Below, one piece after another: positions 57,435 through 64,000 of a stretch of 64,000 bases of DNA. Source of the DNA: Phycisphaerales bacterium (GTDB lineage: Bacteria > Planctomycetota > Phycisphaerae > Phycisphaerales > UBA1924); the NCBI GenBank assembly GCA_020850415.1, contig JADZER010000037.1, positions 62,001 to 126,000 on the forward strand. The letters are read 5' to 3'. Position numbers and translations under genes: made by a program. The first letter of the stretch is position 1, and each line of letters starts with the position of its first letter. A model generated the notes under the pieces. That model was not told the origin of the DNA. It was given only the letters and a program-made list of their open reading frames with translations, and ran no database searches.

Positions 57435-58472
57435 CTATCGGCGCCCTCTGCTGGGCATAGCCAGAATGCCCACAGCGATGCCAAGCACAAGGCCAGATGG
57501 CCCGGGCACGCTCGCGGCCACCCGCAGGCCATCGGTGCCATAGCCGTCCGGATACGCGCGCCACAGTTCACTACCCACCCAGTCCATATTCCCGTGTTGC
57601 CAAGATGAGTCGTAGAAGCTCGAACCCTTGGTGTGGCGATTGTGATGGTCATCGCCTGTCCATTCCTCGGTGTACTCTCGCAGCCCGCCCGACATATCGA
57701 GCAACCCCCAGGGCGACCGGATGTCCGGGTATTGCCCCGCGTCGGTGTGGCTGCCGAACCCCCAGACCTCTTTGGTGCCGGCGTTGGTCTCCCCGCCGTC
57801 CTCGGGTCGGCCCGAGATCAGCCACTCGTTGCGCCTCGCGGGCTGCTCCCACCAGCCGCCCTCGCCCTCGCCGAAGCGGTTTGGGTCGTAGTACGCCGCC
57901 TTCATCCACTCGTCCATCGAGGGGATCCAGTACCGCGCGCCGGGCGACCGGGTGTCTTGGTCGTTGAGAAACGGAGGGCCGTCGTTGCTGGTGAAGGTCG
58001 AGGTGTCGTAGGCGCCGCTCTCGAACGCCCACGCCTCGTTGACCTGCCCGTTGTGCATCCAGTTGCAGAACCGCGCGGCGTACCGCCAGCTCATGGACGC
58101 GGGCAGGTTCTCATAGCCGGGCTTGGCCCAGTAGACCGGCTCGTCTCCGTCGTAGGAGCCCATCACATAGTCGCTTGTCAGCCTCGGGTCGGACGGGTCG
58201 TCGGCGTACGGGCCGTAGGCCTGGACGAACTCGACCCACTGCGAGACGGTGAGCTCAGTCTCGGACATCCGGTACCGGTGATCGACAGCGCCCCGGCCAT
58301 TGAACTTCAGATTGGGGTAGTCATCATCCTGCCACGGCGCGTTGCCGGGGTCGCCGACGCCGTGCCAGACGATCGAAGAGACCTGACCCGACGCGGGCGA
58401 TGCGATGCCCGCCAGGCAGGCTGCGACACCCGCAAGGCGAACCGCTGACGCCATCTCTATCCTGAGCCCCAT
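57435..58472 (-). CDS. Exported formylglycine-generating-enzyme-like (SUMF1) protein with C-terminal anchor
   Basis: Protein of 345 residues. The ATG at 58472 has GGAGAG 6 nt upstream and gives a signal peptide (RLAGVAACLAGIASPASGQ). The SUMF1/FGE-sulfatase fold is clear: YRMSETELTVSQWVEFVQAYG, RYAARFCNWMHNG, YWIPSMDEWMKAAYYDPNR, SPWGLLDMSGGLREYTEEW, GSSFYD and LRVA. The paired Cys of active FGE is not visible, so it is likely a non-enzymatic FGE-like protein. The end PGPSGLVLGIAVGILAM plus RGRR is PEP-CTERM-like. It is divergent from the large helicase gene. Confidence 0.8.
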   Translation of the reverse strand: MGLRIEMASAVRLAGVAACLAGIASPASGQVSSIVWHGVGDPGNAPWQDDDYPNLKFNGRGAVDHRYRMSETELTVSQWVEFVQAYGPYADDPSDPRLTSDYVMGSYDGDEPVYWAKPGYENLPASMSWRYAARFCNWMHNGQVNEAWAFESGAYDTSTFTSNDGPPFLNDQDTRSPGARYWIPSMDEWMKAAYYDPNRFGEGEGGWWEQPARRNEWLISGRPEDGGETNAGTKEVWGFGSHTDAGQYPDIRSPWGLLDMSGGLREYTEEWTGDDHHNRHTKGSSFYDSSWQHGNMDWVGSELWRAYPDGYGTDGLRVAASVPGPSGLVLGIAVGILAMPSRGRR

Positions 58473-58624
58473 TGCTGCTCTCCGCACTCGGGCCCTGTCG
58501 TCTCATCGGTGGAGTGACGGTCCCGACGCCACAATCATGGGCGAGCCGCCACCGCTGGGCCACTACCCAGCCGCGGCAACGAGACACGGCGGCGGTCCGC
58601 GTGCTCGGACCGTACCATCGGGGC

Positions 58625-61600
58625 ATGAACGAGAAGGGTGGGCAGGCCGAGCCGCCGGTTCCCGAGCCGCACGCACCAGCGGGTACGGGGCCTGTCCCGC
58701 CGCCCGAGCCGTTGCCGGTCGCGATCGCGGTCGAGTACTGCGCCAAGGTGAACTTCGCGCTCCAGCAGAACCGGGTGCCGATGGTGGCTCGGGTGTCGCT
58801 GACGAACACGGGGGAGGGGGCGCTGGAGGATGTCAGTGTCCGGGTGGAGCTGGCGAGCGGGGAGGCCGAGCCGTGGGGGCAGATGGTGAGCCGGGTCGGG
58901 CCGGGGGAGACCTACAACCTGGAGCCCAGGGGGCCGCGGCTGGACGCGGGGAGGCTGGCGGGGAGGACCGAGCGGGAGCGGACGAGCCTGGTCGTCACGG
59001 CCGAGCAGGGCGGGCGGGTCGCGGAGCGGCGGGAGGACATCGACCTGTTGCCGTTCGACCACTGGGGCGGGCTGACGCCGGCGCCGGAGCTGCTCGCGGC
59101 GTTTGTGACGCCGAACCACCCGGCGGTGGCGGGGCTGCTGGCGGGGGCGCGCGAGGTGCTGCGCGGGCGCGGGGAGCGGGACGCGATCGACGGGTACCAG
59201 TCGGGCAGCCGCACGCGGGCGGCGATGCTGGCCGAGGCGTGCTTCGCGGCGGTGTCGTCGCGGGATATCGGGTACATCAGCCCGCCGGCGAGCTTCGAGC
59301 GCGAGGGGCAGCGGGTGCGGCTGGCGGACCGCGTGCTGCGGGAGCGGCTGGGGACTTGTCTGGATCTGTCGCTGCTCTTGGCCGGGATGTGGGAGCAGGC
59401 GGGGCTGAACCCGCTGGTGTTGCTCTTTGAGGACCATGCGATGCCGGCGTTGTGGACGCACGACGAGCACTTCCCCGAGCCGGTAGTGGACGAGGCGTCG
59501 CGACTGCGCAAGGGGGTCGAGCTGGGCGAGCTGGTGGCGGTGGAGTCGACGGTGCTGACGCACGGGGGCGGGTCGTTCGCGCAGGCGGTGGAGGCGGGGC
59601 GGCGGAAGCTGGCGGGGGCGGGGGTGGCGTGGGCGGTGGATATCAAGACGGCGCGGCGGCTGGGGGTGCGCCCGCTGCCGCTGCGGGTGGAGGGGGAGGA
59701 GAGCACGATCGCGCCGGAGGCGGTGCTGGCGTCGGAGCCGGCGCGGATCTCGGCGGTCGAGCTGGCGGAGCGTGCGGAGGCGGGCGGTGCGGGGGGTGCG
59801 GGGGGTGTGTCGGAGGGCGGCCCGGGGGACCGGGTCGATCGGTGGAAGCGCAAGCTGCTGGATCTGTCGCTGCGGAACCGGCTGCTGGCGTTCCGGGAGA
59901 GCAACCGCTCGCTCGAGCTCGCGGCGCCGGACCTGGCGAGGCTGGAGGACATGCTGGCGGAGGGCCGGTCGTTTGACATCCTGGCGCGGGCGGCGCGGGT
60001 GGTGGGCGAGGCCGAGCCGAGCGCCGAGGCGGCGGAGGCGTTCAGGGCGGGCGAGCTGGCCGACGGGCGGGTGTACGCGACGGGGCCGGAGGGGGAGACG
60101 GGCAAGAAGCTGCTGGAGATCTACCGGGCGGCGCGGTCGAGCATCGAGGAGACCGGGGCGAATGTGCTGTATCTGGCGCTGGGGATGCTGCACTGGCGGG
60201 AGGCGGCCGTTGCGGGCGCGGGGGCCGGGGCGGGGGCGGAGATAGGGGTGGGGGGGGCGCGTCGGGCGCCGCTGATCTTGCTGCCGGTGACGCTGGTGCG
60301 CCGGGCGGTGGGGGGTGGGTACCGGTATCGGATGGAGCTCTCGAGCGAGCCGTTGCGCCCGAACATCACGCTGCTGGAGAAGCTGCGGGTGGATTTCGGG
60401 ATGGATGTGCGGGGGCTGGACGAGCTGCCGGAGGGTGAGACGGGGCTGGATGTGCCGCTGGTGTTGCGCCGGTTCCGGGAGGCCGTGCGGGACGCCCGCG
60501 GCTGGGAGGTGGTGGAGAGCGCGCACCTGGGCTTGTTCAGCTTCGCGAAGTTCCTGATGTGGCACGACCTGCAGCAGCACGCGGGGCGTCTGCGGGAGCA
60601 GCGGCTGGTGCGGCATCTGATCGAGCGGGGCGGGCAGTTCGAGAGCGAGCCGTTCCCGGAGGCGTCGCGCCTGGATGAGGAGCTGGCGCCGGGGGAGCTG
60701 CTGTGCACGCGCGATGCGGACAGCTCGCAGCTGGTGGCGGTGCGGGCGGCGGGGCAGGGGCGGACCTTCGTGCTGGAGGGCCCCCCGGGGACGGGCAAGA
60801 GCCAGACGATCGCGAACATCATCGCGGACAACTTGGCGCGGGGGCGCCGGGTGCTGTTCGTGGCGGAGAAGATGGCGGCGTTGTCGGTGGTGCGGAGGAG
60901 GCTCGAGCAGGACGGGCTGGGGCCGTTCGCGCTGGAGCTGCACTCGGCGAGGGCGTCGAAGAAGGAGGTGCTGCGCCAGCTCGGGGAGGCGCTGCAGGCG
61001 GCCCGGCTCGCCGCGCCGGACGCGTGGGGCACGACCTGCGCCGATCTCGCGGCGGCGCGGGACCGGCTGAACGGGTATGTGCGCGCGCTGCACGAGGTGC
61101 GCCCGAGCGGCGAGAGCGTGTACGAGATGATCGGGCGCCTGGCGGGGCTGGGCGAGGGCGCGCGGGTGGACCTGGGCGTCGCGGACTATGGCGCTGTCGA
61201 TGCACCGACGCTGCGGGGCTGGCGGGCGAGCGTGGAGGCGGTCGGCGCGGCGTCGGCGCCGGTGGACCCGGTGGGCGGGCACCCGCTGCGCGGGATCGGG
61301 CGGGGGGAGTGGTCGTTCGGGCTGCCGGAGGAGGCGCGGGGGGTGATCACTGGGGCGGTGGTGGCGGTCGATGCGCTGCGGGCGGCGGTGGAGCAGTTTG
61401 GGCGCGTACTGGGAGCGCGAGGCTTGGTAGGAGCGGAGGGGGCCCACAGTGCCCCGCCCCGTAGGAATGGAGAGGGGGAGGGGCCCCGGAGGGATGAGGC
61501 GGTCGGCGGCTTGGGGCAGGACGGGGTGCGTGCGCTGTGTGAGGTGGGGGCGATGCTGGGGAGCTCGCCGCGGCCGGAGCGAGGGCTCATTGCGGCGCGG

Positions 61601-64000
61601 GATCTGGACGCGGTGGCGCGGGTGCTGGCCGAGTGGATCGCGCGCGGGCGGGAGAAGGACCGGCGCTTGGGTTCGCTGCTGACGCGGTACCGGCCGGAGC
61701 TGCTGGACGCGGACCTGCTGGCGCTGCTGGACGCGGTGAAGCAGGCGCGGGCGAAGCCGGGGATCGTGCGGTGGCTCTTCGCGGGCGGGGCGAGGAAGCA
61801 GGTGCGCCCGTACTGCCTGGGGGCGCCGGGGTCGTTGGAGGTGCTGGGCGCGGATCTGGAGGAGGCGATCGCGGTCGGCGCCGAGCGGCGGGAGCTGGCG
61901 AAGGCGGGGATCGAGCCGGCGGTCCTGTTCGGCGCGCGGTGGAAGGGGGGTGAGGCGGATTGGGACGAGCTGGAGCGGGTGGTGGAGTGGGTCGTCGGGT
62001 TCCGGCGGGCGGCCGAGCCGGTGCGGGGGGAGGCGGGGTTGTTCGAGGGGCTGGTGCGTGCGGCGGTGGAGGGGGATGCCGGGGCCGCGGGTGCTGGGAG
62101 GGAGTTGGCGGAGGCGTGGAACGGGTGGGCCGGGGCTTGGGGGAAGGTGCGTGAGGTGTTGGTGGTGGATGGGGAGGGGGCTTGGGGGTGTGGGGAGGGA
62201 GGAGGCTCGGTAGAGGAAGAGAGGGCCCGGAGTGAAGTGGGTTGGCTCGGTCGTGCGCGGGCGGGGCTGGAGCGGTGGTTGGGGGGGTTGCACGCGCTGA
62301 ACGACTGGTGCGCGTGGCGTCGGGAGCGGGGGGTCGCGGTGGGGCGAGGGCTGGGTGCGTTGGTGGGGGCGTACGAGCGCGGCGAGGTTGGTCGGGGCGA
62401 GCTGGCGGCGGTGTTCGAGCGGTCGTTCGGGGAGCGGTGGCTGGTGGCGAGCGCGGACGCGAGCGGGGCGATCCGGTCGTTCAACGCGCGGGCGCACGAG
62501 GGGGTGATGGAGCGGTTCGGCCAGCTGGACAAGGACCTGATCACGCTCACGCGGCTGGCCGTGGCGTCGCGCCTGGCCGAGCGGCTGCCGGGGCCGGGGG
62601 CGGCGGTGGCGGCGAGCTCGGAGGTGGGGATCCTGCGCCGGGAGCTGGAGAAGCGCAGCCGCCACCTGCCGACGCGGAAGCTGATCGAGGCGCTGCCGAA
62701 CCTGCTGCCGCGGCTCAAGCCGTGCTTCCTGATGAGCCCGCTGAGCGTGGCGCAGTACCTGGACCCGGGTCTGCCGCCGTTTGACCTGGTGGTGTTCGAC
62801 GAGGCGAGCCAGATCCCGGTGTGGGACGCGATCGGGTCGGTGGCGCGCGGGGCGGATGTGATCGTGGTGGGCGACTCCAAGCAGATGCCGCCGACGAATT
62901 TCTTCACGACGGTGGAGGGCGGCGAGGACGACTCGGTGTCGGCGCCGGCTGGCGAGGACGAGCTGGAGAGCATCCTGCAGGAGTGCAACGCGTCGGGGGT
63001 GCCGTCGCTGCGTCTGAAGTGGCACTACCGCTCGCGCCATGAGAGCCTGATCGCGTTCTCGAACCACCACTACTACGGGGACGACCTGCACACCTTCCCG
63101 TCGCCGGTGCAGCAGTCGCCGGAGCTGGGGGTGAGTTTCCAGCTCGTCGAGGGGGCCGAGTACGACCGCGGCGGGACGCGGACCAACCGTGTGGAGGCCG
63201 GGGCGGTGGTGGCGGAGGTGTTGCGCCGGCTGGAGGAGCCCGGGGCGACGGGGAGCATCGGCATCGTGACCTTCAACAGCCAGCAGCAGGGGCTGATCGA
63301 GGACCTGTTGGACGAGGCGCGGCGGACGCGCCCGGAGATCGAGCGGTTCTTCACCGGGGCCGAGGAGCCGGTGTTCGTCAAGAACCTGGAGAATGTGCAG
63401 GGCGACGAGCGGGACACGATCATCTTCAGCGTGGGGTTCGGGCGCGACGCGGCGGGGCGGGTGAGCATGAACTTCGGGCCTCTGAACGCCGAGGGGGGCG
63501 AGCGGCGGCTGAATGTGGCGATCACGCGTGCGCGGGACCGGCTGCTGGTGTTCAGCTCGATGGAGCCGGACGCGATCGATCTGTCGCGGACGCGGGCGCT
63601 GGGCGTGCGTCACTTCCGGCAGTTCCTGGAGTTTGCGCGGCGGGGGATCGGGGCGATGGCGGAGGCGACGGCGGCGCATGCGGGGGCGGCGAGGCCCAGC
63701 GGGTTCGAGGAGGCGGTGCGGGCGGCGCTGGTGGGGCGCGGGTGTGAGGTGGACTCGCGGGTGGGGTGCGCGGGGTACCGGGTGGACCTGGCGGTGCGCG
63801 ACCCGGGCGAGCCGGGGCGGTACCTGCTGGGGATCGAGTGCGACGGGCCGATGTACGCGCGGGCGAGCACGGCGCGGGACCGGGATCGGACCAGGCGCGC
63901 GGTGCTGCGCGGGCTGGGGTGGGAGCTGGTGCGCGTGTGGTCGCCGGCGTGGAGGGTTGATCGGGAGGGGTGTCTGGCGCGGATCGAGGAGGCCGTGGAG
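58625..64000 (+). CDS. Giant DUF4011-type SF1 helicase with transglutaminase-like and Vsr-like nuclease parts (Hhe-like), 3' partial
   Basis: Open reading frame of at least 1792 codons leaving the window without a stop. Order of parts: beta-rich start (VNFALQQNRVPMVARVSLTN); transglutaminase-like core with Cys245 in LGTCLDLSLLLAGMW and His271 in LFEDHAMPALW; DUF4011 region from DRWKRKLLDLSLRNRLLAF (about 410); SF1 helicase with Walker A GPPGTGKS (719-726), Walker B VVFDEASQIP (Asp1392-Glu1393), LKWHYRSRHESLI, NVQGDERDTIIFSVGFG and RLNVAITRARDRLLVFSS. At about 1700-1790 comes a Vsr/MTES_1575-type nuclease (Asp1721, Glu1738, Asp1740 in GIECDGPMYARAS; GWELVRVWSPAW). The DUF3320 expected downstream is beyond the edge. 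Known relatives act in anti-phage defence. Confidence 0.88.
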   Translation, partial: MNEKGGQAEPPVPEPHAPAGTGPVPPPEPLPVAIAVEYCAKVNFALQQNRVPMVARVSLTNTGEGALEDVSVRVELASGEAEPWGQMVSRVGPGETYNLEPRGPRLDAGRLAGRTERERTSLVVTAEQGGRVAERREDIDLLPFDHWGGLTPAPELLAAFVTPNHPAVAGLLAGAREVLRGRGERDAIDGYQSGSRTRAAMLAEACFAAVSSRDIGYISPPASFEREGQRVRLADRVLRERLGTCLDLSLLLAGMWEQAGLNPLVLLFEDHAMPALWTHDEHFPEPVVDEASRLRKGVELGELVAVESTVLTHGGGSFAQAVEAGRRKLAGAGVAWAVDIKTARRLGVRPLPLRVEGEESTIAPEAVLASEPARISAVELAERAEAGGAGGAGGVSEGGPGDRVDRWKRKLLDLSLRNRLLAFRESNRSLELAAPDLARLEDMLAEGRSFDILARAARVVGEAEPSAEAAEAFRAGELADGRVYATGPEGETGKKLLEIYRAARSSIEETGANVLYLALGMLHWREAAVAGAGAGAGAEIGVGGARRAPLILLPVTLVRRAVGGGYRYRMELSSEPLRPNITLLEKLRVDFGMDVRGLDELPEGETGLDVPLVLRRFREAVRDARGWEVVESAHLGLFSFAKFLMWHDLQQHAGRLREQRLVRHLIERGGQFESEPFPEASRLDEELAPGELLCTRDADSSQLVAVRAAGQGRTFVLEGPPGTGKSQTIANIIADNLARGRRVLFVAEKMAALSVVRRRLEQDGLGPFALELHSARASKKEVLRQLGEALQAARLAAPDAWGTTCADLAAARDRLNGYVRALHEVRPSGESVYEMIGRLAGLGEGARVDLGVADYGAVDAPTLRGWRASVEAVGAASAPVDPVGGHPLRGIGRGEWSFGLPEEARGVITGAVVAVDALRAAVEQFGRVLGARGLVGAEGAHSAPPRRNGEGEGPRRDEAVGGLGQDGVRALCEVGAMLGSSPRPERGLIAARDLDAVARVLAEWIARGREKDRRLGSLLTRYRPELLDADLLALLDAVKQARAKPGIVRWLFAGGARKQVRPYCLGAPGSLEVLGADLEEAIAVGAERRELAKAGIEPAVLFGARWKGGEADWDELERVVEWVVGFRRAAEPVRGEAGLFEGLVRAAVEGDAGAAGAGRELAEAWNGWAGAWGKVREVLVVDGEGAWGCGEGGGSVEEERARSEVGWLGRARAGLERWLGGLHALNDWCAWRRERGVAVGRGLGALVGAYERGEVGRGELAAVFERSFGERWLVASADASGAIRSFNARAHEGVMERFGQLDKDLITLTRLAVASRLAERLPGPGAAVAASSEVGILRRELEKRSRHLPTRKLIEALPNLLPRLKPCFLMSPLSVAQYLDPGLPPFDLVVFDEASQIPVWDAIGSVARGADVIVVGDSKQMPPTNFFTTVEGGEDDSVSAPAGEDELESILQECNASGVPSLRLKWHYRSRHESLIAFSNHHYYGDDLHTFPSPVQQSPELGVSFQLVEGAEYDRGGTRTNRVEAGAVVAEVLRRLEEPGATGSIGIVTFNSQQQGLIEDLLDEARRTRPEIERFFTGAEEPVFVKNLENVQGDERDTIIFSVGFGRDAAGRVSMNFGPLNAEGGERRLNVAITRARDRLLVFSSMEPDAIDLSRTRALGVRHFRQFLEFARRGIGAMAEATAAHAGAARPSGFEEAVRAALVGRGCEVDSRVGCAGYRVDLAVRDPGEPGRYLLGIECDGPMYARASTARDRDRTRRAVLRGLGWELVRVWSPAWRVDREGCLARIEEAVE

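Noticed and set aside
58535-63679. 1714-residue open frame on the minus strand opposite the helicase gene
   Set aside because: Composition is Arg/Pro/His-rich with no recognisable motif; it is a shadow of the high-GC plus-strand gene, whose helicase motifs are unmistakable.

Overview
The window is GC-rich, compactly coded chromosomal DNA from a planctomycete, most likely of the Phycisphaerae/Phycisphaerales. The lineage call rests on several signs: secreted proteins ending in a hydrophobic helix plus RRRR (PEP-CTERM-like), dockerin-like repeats of the NTQDFLAYLN / DVNGDGLVNTQDFLVYLN type, a pseudopilin-like [20 protein letters not shown] protein, a TIGR03790-type protein, and a 51-residue basic protein of the kind found across the PVC superphylum. 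The envelope is Gram-negative: there are LptF/LptG-type permeases, an LpxL-type acyltransferase and beta-barrel-like proteins ending in Phe. I saw no rRNA, tRNA, CRISPR array, transposase or phage gene.

Layout. 1-7 kb: the 3' part of ispD, two paralogous PEP-CTERM-like secreted proteins, an orphan nuoI, a membrane-anchored unknown with the small basic protein, a class I aminotransferase, a barrel-like protein and a PAS-LuxR regulator. 7-16 kb: a 1301-residue fused 5-oxoprolinase/hydantoinase, a fluoride channel, a Cof-type HAD phosphatase, rsmA, and a sugar-uptake locus (permease, binding protein, divergent RhaM-type mutarotase) with no ATPase gene. 16-27 kb: a dockerin-tailed secreted protein, a pseudopilin-like protein, a GH63-like glycosidase, then a sulfotransferase / GT41 glycosyltransferase / LpxL-like acyltransferase cluster and a coiled-coil membrane protein. 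27-38 kb: a CPA1 antiporter, a zinc-ribbon membrane protein, the TIGR03790 protein, a hybrid histidine kinase followed by an FHA-GAF-PP2C phosphatase, three consecutive heptanucleotide arrays, a fungal-type cytosine deaminase and an MFS transporter. 38-48 kb is housekeeping: PilZ, nadA, HU, arfB-tsaB, cysS, dprA, lexA. 48-58 kb: an HTH-like gene with no usable stop codon, a secreted EEP-family enzyme, small unknowns, a candidate small RNA, and a tightly overlapping operon of two LptF/G permeases, a GT39 glycosyltransferase and a PAP2 phosphatase. 58.6 kb to the end: one very large SF1 helicase (DUF4011 type) with an N-terminal transglutaminase-like segment and a C-terminal Vsr/MTES_1575-type nuclease, cut by the window edge. 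It resembles the Hhe anti-phage architecture.

Two themes go beyond ordinary annotation. First, palindromic repeats are abundant between genes and have entered coding sequence in frame in nadA, tsaB, the GT39 gene and perhaps the helicase linker. Second, the heptamer GAAGGAT occurs both as a 12-copy array and as a hairpin-forming inverted pair 24 kb away. Start sites were moved to internal codons wherever a Shine-Dalgarno sequence, signal peptide or family alignment favoured it. No searches could be run, so family names come from motif recognition.
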